Of a stretch of DNA of 64,000 nt, positions 35,226 to 48,209 are shown in pieces. The first letter of the stretch is position 1. Every line of letters begins with the position of its first letter. Both the position numbers and the translations under genes were made by a program. The notes beneath the pieces were generated by a model. The model was not told the DNA's origin. It searched no databases and saw nothing but the letters and a program-made list of their open reading frames with translations. The stretch comes from Plantago ovata (Eukaryota > Streptophyta > Magnoliopsida > Lamiales > Plantaginaceae). The stretch is from positions 32,213,313 to 32,277,312 of the forward strand of contig CM051457.1 of assembly GCA_028274465.1 (NCBI GenBank). The letters run 5' to 3'.

Positions 35226-36091
35226 CCTTGGATTATCTCCCTCCGTTTTGGTGATCAAGAAAGACATCTATTTCCGTGAGGAGTCTAACATGTATTTAAA
35301 ATTTAAACATGATATAATATGTTTTTTTGTTAGAAAACAAATTACATACATAAGTCTACTTAGTAATAAACTCCTTATAAAAATGTTTTTTGCTGGTCCC
35401 AAAATATTATTGTATGGAGTTTTTACTGTAACGAAAATCATCTCCTCAATGGAACCCTTTAGAATCCACATTTATTTTCTTTTTTCCTCATTTCTTTTTA
35501 AATTTTATTTTTTATTTCATTTTAATATCATCAACTAATTGTAATACCAATAATTAATTATAATAAACATCACATTAATGTAAAATATTATAGTATTTAA
35601 TAATTAAAACTTACAATAAATCTTAAAAATTAAAAATATACTTGCACAAATTAAAACTTAAATAATAAAATAAAAATATTATTACAGGTAGTAATTTTTT
35701 ACTACTCCGTCCTAATAACAAATACTCATTTAAAATATAAAAGTTTAAATTATCAATGAAGGTTTCAATATAAATATTGAGATTTAATTTTCAAAATTAA
35801 GTTTAAAATATAATATGAATGAAAATAAACAAAATAGCAAACAAAACAAATATAAAATAAATAAAGAAATGAAAGGAAAAAAAAAACAAAGATAAGGGAA
35901 AAGTTAAATATAAAAAATAATTTGGTGGAATCAATTCCACTTTTGAAACCCATTGGAACAATGTTGGGTGTTCCACCGAGGTTTCAGCAGGGGTTGAACA
36001 CTGCTTGAGTGATTTAAGACTTTAGTGACTAAAGAGTTAAATTCAAGTAGTGGACTGTGTTGTATCAGACAGAATATGATTTCGGATGTAA
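35226..36091. other. AT-rich spacer with eroded repeat sequence
   Basis: No gene seen. CTCCCTCCG at 35239 and ACTCCGTCC at 35702 are Stowaway-like end fragments, but they do not pair as inverted termini. Confidence 0.4.
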
Positions 36092-36344
36092 GGCCATCTC
36101 CAGCAGTGTTCTGTTGGGGTTTTGTTGGCCTCAACAGAACCACAACAGAACTCCAACAGTGTTATGTTGGGTTTAATGACAAAACCTGTTCTGTTCTTCA
36201 GAACCGGTTCTGTTGCTTTTTTATTTATTTTTTCATTTTCTTTATCTTTTTTTATAATTTTTTATTTTTCACTTTCATTTATATCATTCAATTTCATTTG
36301 TTCTTTTGTTTTATTTCCTTTTATTTTAGAATTTTCATCTCCAC

Positions 36345-36377
<33 letters not shown>

Positions 36378-36509
36378 CTTTTATATTTGCATTTTATTTT
36401 TCATATTTAAAAGTTGATTTTCAATTTTATGTTTTAAAATTATATACCAATGTTATTTCAAATTTAAACTTTGATACTTAAACGAAATATTCAAAGAGCG
36501 CTCCGGTAT

Positions 36510-36790
36510 GGAATATCAAGGATGTCACTTAATATTGAAGGATCAACCAAAATGGATCATACGCACAATTGGACACATCCAATTCGAAACGCTCCCGGAT
36601 CAATGAAGTTGGCCAATACACAACCTCTTCCGGTGTGAACATCGGAGATGGGCCAAATGATCGGCGAGGTCGAGAATGTGTAAAGTTGTGAAGAAGTACC
36701 AAAGCAAGGTGGAGGAAGGAGCACCGGTTAGTGAAGTTGAGACGATCGGGTACAATGAAGCACATGAATTTTTGGGCCTTAACGAAATGG
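36510..36790 (+). pseudogene. Decayed PIF ORF1-like (Myb/SANT type) fragment
   Basis: Read across frameshifts, the plus strand shows ILKDQPKW, then SNSKRSRINEVGQYTTSSG and RGRECVKL. LKDQPKW followed by SKRSR...YTSSS is typical of plant proteins derived from the Myb-like ORF1 of PIF/Harbinger transposons, often mislabelled as glutathione S-transferase T3-like. Stops and frameshifts interrupt it. Confidence 0.55.
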
Positions 36791-37224
36791 AATAGTATTT
36801 TTATGTAATAAGTAGTGTTTTTATATTATCGTGGTTTTAGTTTCTACTAGTATGTTTTTAATTTTTAATTTTTTTTGTAATTTTTATTTATCAAGTATTT
36901 TAATTTCTAAAATTAATGTAATGTTATTATTATTATTTAATGGTGTTAAAATGAAATAAAGAATGAGTTTAAAAAAGAAAATGAAAAAGAGTGAAATGAA
37001 GAAAATGAGAAAAGAAATTAAATTGTGGGTTCTGTTGGGTTCTAAGACCATCTCCAACCCACAAACTCTAGTTTACGTCACGTCAGCATTCCACTCACAT
37101 CTAACTCTATCATACTCTTCATCTCCAACCCTCATACTCTATCTTACCAAAATTTTATTTTTCTTTTGCCATTTCTTTTTAAACTACTTTATATTCTTTT
37201 TCATTTCTTTTAAAACATTATATT

Positions 37225-37378
37225 TCATATTATTTAAATGTCATTAATTAATTAAAATAACATAAATTTCATGCTTCATATTATTTAAATGTCATTAATT
37301 AATTAAAATAACATAAAACTTCATACTTCATATTATTTAAATGTCATTAATTAATTAAAATAACATAAAACTTCATAT
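37225..37378. repeat. Three tandem copies of a 51-52-bp unit
   Basis: The unit starting TCATATTATTTAAATGTCAT begins at 37225, 37276 and 37328, with very few differences among copies. It lies inside the Harbinger-like element and is AT-rich. Confidence 0.9.
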
Positions 37379-37503
37379 TTTATACTTCTATTGATTTTAA
37401 TGTCATTTTCTATTGATTTTTAAAATTATAAGGCAATTAAAAAATAATAATAAAGGATAAAACAACAAAAAGTAAAAAGAAAAAGTAAAAGGAAAAAAAA
37501 AAA

Positions 37504-37548
37504 CAACTAACGCGTTTGCTAAAACGCTAATAGCAAACGCGTTAGTTG
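37504..37548. repeat. Perfect 17-bp inverted repeat
   Basis: CAACTAACGCGTTTGCT (37504-37520) and its exact reverse complement (37532-37548) surround an 11-base loop that itself carries AACGCTAA. A third partial copy, AACTAACG, follows at 37549. Its origin is unclear; it may be the centre of a nested MITE. Confidence 0.85.
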
Positions 37549-37731
37549 AACTAACGTAAAAAACATGCGCCGGAAGCAAATTTTGGCAAACACCAAATAA
37601 CCTGCGATGCAGGTAGTCTAGCTGCTGGAGAGTGTTGATGGTGATTGAGTTATGTTGAGTGGAAAACTGATGTGGCAGGAGAGGGAGAGTATTTTGGGTT
37701 ATGTTGGGGTTTAACTGTTGGGATGGCCTAA

Positions 37732-40025
37732 CATCCTTTTGACATAATTAATGAAATTAATTTATAAAATAAATAAATCTAATCAGTGTTAATATTAGAT
37801 CATCTCAAATGACGAGTTTTATGAGAGTTTTATACATCAGATTTTCATGAGGCCCATTATTGGAGATGCCATAAGACATCCTATAGTAAAAAGACTATCT
37901 TATGCAAAAAGAAAAAATTCTTCCCCGCTTTGTTTGTCTCCTTTATTTGTTTGTTTATTTGGGTCTTTGATGAAGACCTGGGTCTTGGCCCGGTCCGTCA
38001 ACGTTCTAGGCCCAGTTGTGTTTAGGTTAGGATTAGAGTTCACTTGGTCACTACAAGTTCAATTAATAAAGCATTAATATCTCATTCTAGATTGATAATT
38101 ATCTATTAGCATTAATTAGTTTGTCTTTGATAAGGCAAGATCAGGATTATTATCCTAATATTATCTCCTATCTTTATCATCTAGTATCTTTAGTTATTAT
38201 ATTTTCCTAATTTGTTTCTTCATAGATATTATAAAATAGTCACCATTGTACATCTTTTCACTACATTATACGAAATTAGAGTGATATCTCTTGCAAAGGT
38301 TCTCACATGGTCATTCATCCTTAATGGAGCTACCAAGGCCTCTTAGTGCTGCCCGGGTCGGCCATATCCGACTTCCTCCAACCATATGGAGCTATGTAGG
38401 AAGCTAGATGTTGCACGGATCGGCTTAGTTTGCACAAGTTCTCATCAGTCTTATAAGTTTTATGAGTTTTATGGTTGAGGTGAAGAGGAATTTGACTTTA
38501 ATAGATTTTAGTTAAATGCTGACATGGCGGAACTTATGGTGGGAGATGGTTTCAAAATTATAAAAATAAAGGTAGTATTCACTTTATCTCACTTAAAAAG
38601 TGTGGGGATTCCACAAGGCACGATCTGTGTGTTAAAGCCCAATTCGTACATTAGCTCATGGTTTGGAGATATGCTATGAAATATTCTAGCACTCTCTCGT
38701 TATTTAGTCTAATTAGTTATTCAATTGGTTTAAGAGTTTGCATGGATAAGTTTGACGTAGATCAAATTACTTTCTTAATGGTCAGTTGTGTCTTTATAAT
38801 TTAGTTGTGTCAGGTCTGAGCTACTATAAGCTCTATCAGAGTTATTGTAAAATGCACGAGTTGATGAATATAATTACTTTGATGTCGTATTCCTATGTTC
38901 ATGTTTATTATTAGCGTGAACACTAATCATTCTTTCCGTACCAAGACTATTTCCTCTTTGTGCCGATATACCATTGGAGGTAATCCGCGATCCACCACGT
39001 TCACGGGTTAGTATTTCTTTAATTCGCTGTTTTTCTATTCTTAGTTTGTAATCCGTGGATAGAATTCCTAAAAAGTTCAGTATTATCGTATGAACTTGCA
39101 TGCGCAATCGAATTACAATTCCTCTGCGCCTTATGGTAAAAATTCTGCTATTATCATTATAAAAGTTCGACCATCATTTTTCTTGTTTCCTTTTGAACAG
39201 ATGTAAGTGGATGAGGTTGAAGAATAGTACAGATCCCCCTAATTCTAAAGATGAGTCCCAGCTCTGCCGGTGTCTTTGAACCACTTTAAAGAGGACAATG
39301 TTTATTCTTCAAACTAATTGCTTTAAATCATACTTAGTATAGTACGAGTATACCCATAAACTTTATGTCGAATTATAAATCATTAAAGTTGGTGCTAATT
39401 GGGGCAAGGCCCTTACATTTACTGGTGGAGGGACCAAACAATGTGTGTCTTGTGCTAATTCTTACAAAGTTCCTTATTGGTGTCAGTCACATGATAAAAT
39501 AAGTACTACAAATACTACAGTTTCAGGGCCAACCGACCAAGTTTTAATGTTTTATGTGTCGTAATTATGCAAAAGAGGTTATTACATTAGTACCTTGTGC
39601 TAGGAAGGGCTTCTCAACCAGATTCTCAACCATAATCACCACTCCTTATAATTACATAATCCGCTTAACCTTTCAAATATGCCCTGTCAAAGTAGAGTAA
39701 TGCAGGCCATGGAATCTGTTCTAAAATAATCAGACTTTTTTTTTTATCTTCTACCAGCTTTGAAGCGGCAGTCCAGTCCATATCATTCTCCACACCAAGC
39801 TACAAGTACTATAGTATTTAATTGTTTTCTATATATGACTTTCAACTTTTGACTTGAACTTTTTATGACAGTTACACTTCAATGTCTTCTTATATTATAT
39901 TGCAACTCTCAGTCACACACACAATCAAAGTTGATTGGATCTCTCTCATTACTTGTAATTTTTCTAGCCTGCAAATAAGTTGGCTAAAAGAACAACTCAA
40001 GCAAGAAAGGCAAGTTGCCGACTGC
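37732..40025. other. Intergenic, possibly with a solo LTR
   Basis: No coding region recognised. About 38030-38330 has an LTR-like look (TATTATAAAATAG, then a run toward TCTTGCAAAGGTTCTCAC), but I found no partner LTR, primer site or target duplication. The end near 39950-40025 is the 3' flank of the sugar-transporter gene. Confidence 0.35.
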
Positions 40026-43000
40026 TCATTTACGAACATCTGACATCAACTTTGGCAACTTGTTTCTGTTCTTCTGCTGATACTTTGCAATCGAATACCA
40101 TACTCCACCTGCTGTGTTGATTACTAGCCCAGTAACGTTCAGCGCATGAATTTGTACTCCCCCCAGTAATACAAAGCCCAGGGTCTGCTCACAAGCAAAA
40201 AATTAACAGCTTTTGTTAGTTATAAGGTTTAAATGATGCATCAAGAACAGAACTTCTTAAGAGTTGCTAATTAAAAATGAGGTTTTTGCTACATACTGTT
40301 GAGCCGACTCCCTTGAGCACACCAACTATGGTAGTGGTTAAAGCAGAGTTGACGATGGTGCAGAGGAACATGGTGTAGTTGAGCACAATACCCATCACCA
40401 GAGAGAGAAGAAGAAGAATAAAAAATGAAAGAGAAGTAGTCTGCCATCAAACAGTTTTGGGATGTTAGCAGAAATATAACCATCAAATTCTATGTGAAAA
40501 CCCATTGAAATGAGTGAACTGCTAAACAGTCGATGAGATTCAAGAATTGAAGCTAATAGATTTCAACCATTAGGGCCATGCTCAACAAAACAAAAGCGAG
40601 ACAATCTTAAATGGAATGAGGTACAAACCTTGGCAAAAAGTATTGACATAGAATCAGGGAATTCCCCAGTAGTAATAATGAGGAAGAGAAGAAAGGGCAA
40701 CGACAAAACGCTGTTATAAAACATGATTTCAACTGACGATAGTCCATCTTCTGCACCTGATTTCTCCACTAAGACAAGGTACATGGTCTGCAAAATGGAA
40801 ATTGGAGTCGATGAAGTGAATCTTCATCCAAGGTAAAGAGTGAAAAAAGGTATGTTTCAATGTAGGTAAATGGATTATGTACTGTATGAAGCTTATATTC
40901 CAGAAGTAAATCAGACCTGGAAAAAAACAGAAGTGAAGGCCATAGTATATCCAAAAAGATCAAAAGAAAAATCTCCAAGAGCTGCAACGAGAACTCCAGC
41001 AGCAGTCAGAACTACAGACAGGGTGACCTGAAACACAAAATGCATCAGTGCATCACAGATAAAATGAAATTTGGAACCTGGTTGAAAGAATAAACCGACT
41101 ATATGAACTATGTAAACAAGGAAAAATAAACTTGAACAGAAAAGCATTTAATAATATTAGAAACCAAGCTGGGTGCGTATGTTAATGATGGTTAGTGGTC
41201 TAACAAGAAATCTCTTGTATAACTAAAACAACACGAATTCTGGAATCTACAGGGAAAGCTCTGATCATCAGCAACCAGGAAGACATGCATTGTAGTTAAT
41301 CTTATCAAACTACAGGACAAAAGATAAACTACACTTTTTTTAAAGTTCTTGGTTGTCAAAAATCCATCTTGTTGGTGCAGAATTCAACATGTATAGTGGA
41401 CCTCCATTAGCCAAAGGAGATATAAAGGTGTAAAATCATGATTAAACATGTCAAGGAATCAGTGACCATAACAAAAACCAAACAGTGTCAACTGTTGAAT
41501 GGTTAACTGATATTTAGTATGTGGATATTGCAGCAGAATGAGATAAACCAGTTTAGTCTAGTGTATTTCTAGATTACATTTGGATCGAATGTGGTCCATG
41601 TATGTTCTAAGTGAAATGTCCTCAAGGAATTATTGAAGTGAGCAAGCTACAGATATTTCTATGCATTTTTATTCTTGTTATTTAGAAGTTATGTTGTTGT
41701 ATAGCTTCATTTTACATCTTTCTCAAAATTCCTTCTGATATATTATCATCTTGAAGATGAACTATTTAAGCTCAGGCATAGAGGGTGTGGTTACACTATA
41801 AAAGAATATAAATACTGCAGCTAAGCTATATGCATGTCTGCATACGCGGATTGATGTACATGACAATAATGACAAAGTCAACGCCAGCGACACAATCACT
41901 AAAAAAAATCCTACTGTTCTCATCCATTTACTAGTAGTTTTACAGTTTTGAGGTATGAATCAACGTGAAAGCCCGTTTTGGAGATACAAGATTTCCTACA
42001 GAACACTATCATCACACACTAAGGTGTTTTGTTTTTCTTTGGGGGGGGGGGGGGTAAGGGTACACCACCAAAGGTAGGTTTGATTAGCTCATAAGGTTTC
42101 TTTAACGCCAGAAGCCCAGAACAAAGCATTATTAAAGGTATTCCTAAAATAACACTAGCATGCATGCCACACAACAATTTCAGCCATAGTAGAAGATCAG
42201 TAGAATGGTCCTTAGAGATTGCCACAAAGGAAATTCAAGAACGCAGCCGCCACAGTTTTAGTAAAGAAGTACTACAGCTGTTTAGTGCGTGATGAACAGG
42301 ATATATGTATTTGTTTACAGAAGATAAAGACGTGAAATTTGTATACCAGCTACAAACTATAAATTTCACAGAATTCAGCATTGTGCAAAGAAATACTCCA
42401 CTGTAAAGATAAACGCATCACCATTATATGGTACCCTTTCTCTTTTTCTCTCCCTCTTTCCCAGACTGAGAAACTAACACATCGATATTTAGGGGGGTTA
42501 GGGTAACTAAAATGAGATATCTTGCTTACATGATACGGGGAAGGTGATATCTGGCTTACAATAGTAATTGTTCTTCCAGTTTTAATCCAAGTTCTTCACG
42601 TCTTTAGAGAATCACCCAAATAGACATGCCCTGGGAATTGGTAGCACTCACGTATAGTTACTATTCACCGTCCATATCAATTTGAGTTATTTGTTTTTGG
42701 ATAGATAAGGATAGCGCATCAATATTTCCTCACAATTGTGTTTGAGAATCAAACATAAATAGCCAAGCAATAACAGGCAATTATCAATTTAACACAAACA
42801 ATATGTGACAAAATTAACTAAACAGCAGGCAAATTAAGAAACACATTGCCTGATAAAGAGAGATGCTTCAAACCTGGATTGTAGGTCTCCCCTTTCCATT
42901 AAAGATTCCGGCTATAAGCACAGCAAGTGGTGTAAGCCTCTTGATGGCAATGTACATGGGTATATTTACTCCTTTCAAGCTTGCTAATGCAAAGGCCACA

Positions 43001-43678
43001 TTGGCATTATAGAATAAGGAAACTAGTATAAGTTTTTTGGCCGTCTCCATGTTGAATTCTCTGGCTTTGACGTAGCCCATTACTCTACCAAAGCGTATAA
43101 GTAAAGCTGTCATCAATTGCTGATAGCAATGCAAACAACACAAACGAAGTTGTAGTTATGAAATCCGAAAAATACACGTGCCTAATACTATTAGTATGAA
43201 TGTAACAGAACATACCTGAAGTGTTAGAAGAGTCATAGACTGTGCATACTGCAACAAAACCGCCTTATTGATAAACACCATCGCCATCGAGGAAACTCCA
43301 TACGACAGTGCCGCAAATAAACTACATTTAGAGCATCATCATACACATGAAATTACAAAGGATTAATCATCCTAGCCTGTGAACCTTGTGAACACAAATT
43401 ACTGATAACCCAAAATTATCAAATGCTCTTTCAAACTGATAACTTTTTCATTCAATAACATAAATTAGTACTCATATAGTCTGTAGATAACTTGTATCTG
43501 ATCCAATCACTTAATCTAGTGCAAGAAAATAGAATTTCAATACTACCAATTTAAGGGCATGAACAAGAATGGTAAAGTGGCAGCTCAACATTCGAAGGAA
43601 CAGTTTGGAATTTTAATTAAGGAAAAAATTGGTGAACAGGTGAAAAATAACTGACCTCAAGTATGGAGCTGGATCCAT
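40026..43678 (-). CDS. UGNT1-like nucleotide-sugar (UDP-GlcNAc) transporter
   Basis: Seven coding exons (43678-43656, 43321-43216, 43119-42874, 41027-40917, 40787-40629, 40440-40297, 40184-40026) give 948 nt and 315 residues. The protein is a hydrophobic member of the triose-phosphate/nucleotide-sugar transporter superfamily with about ten membrane segments, and it closely resembles plant UGNT1, a Golgi UDP-N-acetylglucosamine transporter. Seen: GVSSMAMVFINKAVLLQY, YNANVAFALASLKGVNIPMY followed by IAIKRLTPLAVL, AALGDFSFDLFGY, TMYLVLVEKSGAEDGLSS, NSALTTTIVGVLKGVGST and NTAGGVWYSIAKYQQKN. The start MDPAPYLRSL is preceded in frame by TAG with no Met between, which fixes it as the first possible Met. 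Intron 3 is about 1.85 kb and the others are shorter. Specificity is inferred from family resemblance. Confidence 0.92.
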
Positions 43679-46029
43679 GTTGTAGTTGTAGGGATCCGGA
43701 AATGGAAAGATTTGAGAGCAATTGGTCTAATACAACATGATGAATCGGGGTCCGTCCTGGGAATGGAGATACGTCAGGAAATCAAGACTAATTTAATTGT
43801 GAAAGTGAAAGCAGAGTGAAATGGGTATGGAGGAAAATTAAGATCATTATAATCACCAGAAAAGGAATCAAATCATGTACTTTTCTTCTTCTTCCGTTAA
43901 TGAGAAGAAAGCTCAAAATAGTAGTTCTTGGATCAATACAATACAATAGTACTTGTACAATTACTAGTAATAAATATACCAACTCAGAAAGTAAATCGAT
44001 CTGTTCGAGGAAGAAGATGAAGAGCGAGATTAGATTAGATGAGAATTGAGAAGATGTGAAAGTGCATTGAAAAAACTGAACCCCGACTACCGGACATCCA
44101 CAGTACAAGCAAAATAAAACATTACAATATGCTTTTCCTTATCTCGTGTAACAACTTATCCCGTTTTAAGTTCACTTTTCATTTACTCTTACTTGAGTTA
44201 AAAATTAAAATAATATTTTGCCCACTAAATTTTGCATGCTCTGTTGTGATTTGTGCCTTAAAACGTTTATATGGTTTTTTTTTTATTACTCAAAAAACAA
44301 ACATACAAACGTAATTAAGTGCTTAAGAAATGCACAATACAAGAAACTTGAAACTTGAAACTGACAATTTAAGGGGCAAAATGCTAAATGTCACTTGAAA
44401 CTTCAAACATTTCTCCAAGCATATATATACACACTATTTATATACACGGTAGTTATACATTCTTATTACCAAACATTATAGTAAAACATAAATGTGAAGA
44501 GTTTTACATAAATATCATTGATAATCATGTATAAAGCAAGACATCACGAGTCTTAACATAAATTGTCACAAGAACCATGGACATGTCTATGCATTACTAA
44601 TCTCGACATAAAATCCATCACAAACCATAATAATGTGTAATACTATTAGTTTGATAATGTTGCAGGTATAGACACTCAAATTTTGTGTCTACTAAAATCA
44701 CTAAATTAAATGGTTTATATTTGATGCAATTTTACTAAATTCAATTCTAATTATTAATTATAGATAATTAGTTGATTTTAAAATTCTCATTTTACCTATC
44801 GTCAAATTGTGTCACATGGAATTTGTAAAGACGTCAAAGCCCATTAGTATTATTTTCTCATGAAATAATTACGTGGAAATGTTGGCATGTTTTTGGCCAA
44901 TTAATTAAACAAGTTTCAAAGTGACCAATCATGATGCGCCACATTATAAATTTGATGCAGTTATTAATTATTGCAAGCCAAAAAACATTGATAAGCTCAC
45001 ATTGGTATCGACAAATCAAATTTGGCCCTTCTCTTTTTCCTCACTCATATAAGGAGGTAAACCTAAACAAAAATCACAACCCATAACTGACGTTGATTGA
45101 AAAAAAACAAAACACATGAAAGTTTGCATATTCTTGCAATTTGCCCCTGAACTTTTGTATGGGTAGTGATATGCCCATTGTACGGAGCGTGTCATTCAAA
45201 TGCGGCCGAAAAGCACTTGGAAGGGTCAAATCGCGACCCCTATAAAAGTCCAGTTGGAACATAGCATAAACATGTGAAGTGGGGGGGGGGGGACTATTTT
45301 GCCTTTGATTTTATTGCCTAATGAATACAGTGTCACCTTCATATCAAATATGTAGATGACTATGTACAATTGCGGATGAATTCAGTTCAGATGATAATAA
45401 CATAACCTATAACCTTTGTGCAGTAAGTTTGTGATGATGATCAAGTAACTATCCCCCTTGTTATTTGGGTAGATTTGGCTATGATGCTATTCATAAGTAT
45501 GTAACAATCAGACCCACGCGGGCATTGATGGATGCATCTCACAATTTCATTTTGCACCTTCGACATGATCAAATTAGTGCTATATTTTTTAAACTATTCA
45601 GGTTGTGTTTGATTTATGTGAAAATATGTAGTAAGTTGAACTGACTAAACCTGATATGAACTAAACTTTAATGGACTTATTTGTAATATAGTAAGTTTTA
45701 GTTAAATAACTTTGAGTCGTGATGATGTTAAAATATGTCTAGAGCGCCCTAGTACGAATCAAGTCAAACTACAACGATCTGTAAGAATGAAGTAAGTGCC
45801 TAAGTCTAATGATTATAAAGAAAGCCTACGTCGGGCTAAATGTTCGAGGGATATCCCCAGGCCTACAACCGAAAGATAGCTACGTCAGCATATGGCCTAG
45901 AAGAAGACTCTTCGAAGTAACCAGAGAGCTACGAAAGAGATAACACCCTAAGTACTCGAGACAGACATTACTCAGCCGAGTCTCATGAAGAACTCACTAT
46001 CTTGTACTACTTGTGTACAATTGTAAATT
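43679..46029. other. UGNT1-like upstream region and intergenic DNA
   Basis: 43679 to about 44100 probably contains the 5' UTR and promoter. The rest is AT-rich without a clear gene. A patch at 45120-45260 (CAATTTGCCCCTGAACTTTT...CCCCTATAAAAGTCCAG) resembles interspersed plant repeats whose family I cannot fix. Confidence 0.4.
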
Positions 46030-46870
46030 AAGAGACACTTCTCACTTTACTTCTTTATATCAGTGCTCTTGGTTTTCCTACGTCGGTACTTGTGGTAGCT
46101 CAAGACTTGTCGCGGTGTATGTTGCTTTGACATTTTCGGGTTGTTTGGTTTGGAGTTTGTTTATAGCTAGGATTTTGACGGTGTTGTAGTGCTTCTTACT
46201 TGTATTGAGTCAACTTCCTTTTTATGTGAGTGTCCGTCTGTGACCCAAAGGAGACAATCATCTTTCGTATCTAGCTAGCTAAGTCCCCTAGACTTGGTAC
46301 GAAAGATATGCACACTCCTTTGGACTTGACTAAGAGTTGGTGGTACAACTAGCAAACTTCCCGGATCTTGGCCTCCCGCTAGTGGAATTGACATACTAGG
46401 CGCGGGGGGGGGGGGGGGTCAAGTATTGCTACGGTCATAACGTAATTGGGGGTTACTCTTGGTTTCTATTCTTACTCATTAGTTGGTGTTGTAAGCTTTA
46501 TGATAGAGGTGTTTGCTACGTTGTAATTTGTATCTCTGAGCATTTATTATGCTCTTGGTGTTTAATGAAATTTTAGCCGTTTCAAAAAAATAAAATAAGA
46601 GACACTTGTCACTTATAGATAGGTCATAGTACTAGTTGAGAGTCCTATATAAAGTCTCCTTAGGCTCAAAGCAAGCAAGCAATATTGTTCATTGTAATGT
46701 TACCAAGTAAAAATCTCTCCAGAAAAATATACAGAATAGCAACCACGGTAGGTTTTTAGGCTGCCGTTCTCACCAACCAATATTCTTCATATAACTATTA
46801 TATTACTTGTCATATTTACTGCATATTTTAGATACACATTTACGGTTTAGTAGTATGATTCTATAATACC
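45745..46870 (+). mobile_element. LTR-like sequence interrupted by a LINE
   Basis: The sequence on both sides of the LINE insertion (45745-46029 and 46615-46870) reads as one LTR-like unit. It has a TATA-like CCTATATAAAG at about 46647, followed by a transcript-like region with CATTGTAATG. No second LTR, primer site or coding domain was identified. Confidence 0.35.
46048..46596 (+). mobile_element. 5'-truncated LINE insertion with 18-bp target duplication
   Basis: Flanked by AAGAGACACTTCTCACTT (46030-46047) and AAGAGACACTTGTCACTT (46597-46614), 17 of 18 identical. The insert ends in TTTAATGAAATTTTAGCCG and then TTTCAAAAAAATAAAAT, the usual 3' tail of plant L1-type LINEs. It lacks reverse transcriptase, so it is a 5'-truncated copy. 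A run of about 15 G lies inside it at 46404-46418. Confidence 0.85.
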
Positions 46871-47608
46871 AATTTCACCCAAATCAAGTCGAATACCTGA
46901 ATTTCTCCGATAAATTAAACAAGGTATATGAGCAAGCATCTTTACTTTGTTTTATTGGGTGAAACCTGCTCAGTCCACACTAATACGATGCCCTCAAGCC
47001 GGCCCGCTATGAGCTTTCCAGTCCAGGCCTGCTAAGCTAAACAATAAGAAAGAAGAGAACCATCATTTGGACCGTGTAAGAAGAGGAAGGCTAATTACAA
47101 ACGTTTCAAGGGGAAATTCTAGCCAAAAGATACTTTTAAGGGGTAAAATACAATGGTTTTGAGACTCTTCAAAATAAATGAAGTTATAAACTCTTGCTGT
47201 CTTGCACAAGAGATGAATTTCTAGTTATATTAATTGCTACATATTTACGTGTTTTTACTCCTCATATATTCACTAAAAATATAAAAAATGTAAAATATAC
47301 CAATTAGGCAGGTCAAACGGGTTGTAGCCGTTTACCACTTTACCTTCCACCTACAGATCACGGGGTTGAATAAAATTTTAACCACATACGAGTTTATGAA
47401 AAAAAAAGTGAAAGAAATTGGCACATGCGATTTAAATGCAGGTTGATGACACAGTTGGGTTGGACGTGCGATTTTTGTTCAGGATGAGGGTCGAGAATTA
47501 AATAGATAGAGACACCTAAATATAGAAACTGGAGGGTGGGCCTAACAAGAAAGAAATGCCAGGGTGGTGCTGTCATAATCCCATAGACTGTCTGTTCCAT
47601 TTCTTACC
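46615..47608. other. Intergenic stretch
   Basis: The first part continues the LTR-like sequence. After about 46870 no gene or bounded element is visible. Confidence 0.35.
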
Positions 47609-47666
47609 TCAAATCATCCGATTTCCGGAACGCGGACTCAAATCATCCGATTTCCGGAACGCGGAC
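47609..47666. repeat. Perfect 29-bp tandem duplication beside a hAT insertion
   Basis: Two identical adjacent copies of a 29-base unit containing CATCCGATTTCCGGAACGCG (47609-47637 and 47638-47666). They end three bases before the left target duplication of the hAT element. Confidence 0.95.
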
Positions 47667-47676
47667 TCATTCTGGG

Positions 47677-48209
47677 CAGGGCCGTCTCGGAGATTTCAGA
47701 GTCCTTGTGCAAAATTTCATCTATGAGGATTTTAATAAAATAAACAATATCATTACGATTGTTATTTTTATTCTTTTAATATGTTTGTTTTTATTTCACA
47801 ATATACTTCTGTCCCATCATTTTTTATATATTTCATTTTGATATGTCCCACTCACATTGTTATGTTTAAACTATCTCACAATCTAATTTGTACGTTCTTT
47901 ATTGTAAACATCACTTCAATTATCCACCCTTGTCATCATGAACCCTACGTCACATTTAAGAATAAAATAGCACAACCAAACAAATTATATAATACACTAT
48001 CTTAAAAAAATGGTGCAAAAAACAAACGTATAGTATTAATCGGGACGGTAGGTGTAATTATTTGGATTGATATTTCATAATATTTAATATAAAAATCATG
48101 TTTTTTTGAATTCAAAACATATTAGATTAATGGATCATAAATTAGAGGTCTCCACAAATCGGAGACCCTGTTCAGTCGGGCTCATTGCACACCCTTATAG
48201 CCGATCCTG
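47677..48209. mobile_element. Non-autonomous hAT element (CAGGG-type termini)
   Basis: Starts CAGGGCCGTCTCGG and ends with the complement of CAGGATCGGCTATA. It is flanked by a perfect 8-bp direct repeat ATTCTGGG (47669-47676 and 48210-48217). It is 533 bp, AT-rich in the middle, and has no transposase. The CAGGG terminus differs from the TAGGG-type of the other hAT-like elements in this window. Confidence 0.88.

Larger units (their letters stand above)
36092..37728. mobile_element. PIF/Harbinger-like element with ORF1 remnant
   Basis: Termini GGCCATCTCCAGCAGTGTTC and (reverse complement of the right end) GGCCATCCCAACAGTTAAAC are flanked by TAA on both sides (36089-36091, 37729-37731), the usual PIF/Harbinger target duplication. 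A decayed plus-strand piece (36510-36790) resembles the Myb/SANT-type first protein of these elements. A second copy of the left-end motif, GACCATCTCCAACCC preceded by TAA, starts at 37045, so another element may be nested inside. No intact transposase. Confidence 0.65.

Noticed and set aside
36350-36372. Phe-rich frames across a poly-T tract as a membrane protein
   Set aside because: The frames owe their Phe and Ile runs to T-rich low-complexity DNA and lack any conserved motif.
36529-36765. Minus-strand 78-residue open frame
   Set aside because: The meaningful similarity (LKDQPKW, SKRSR) is on the plus strand; this frame is its antisense shadow.
37798-37871. Tiny Harbinger-like MITE with GATCATCTC...GAGATGCCA ends
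   Set aside because: The flanking triplets differ (TTA versus TAA) and the ends match poorly, so chance similarity cannot be excluded.
38030-38330. Copia solo LTR
   Set aside because: LTR-like composition only; no TG...CA borders, target duplication or second copy could be shown.
47310-47380. Another SINE/tRNA-like head (CACGGGGTTGAATAAA)
   Set aside because: A B-box-like motif was seen, but no A box at the right distance on either strand.
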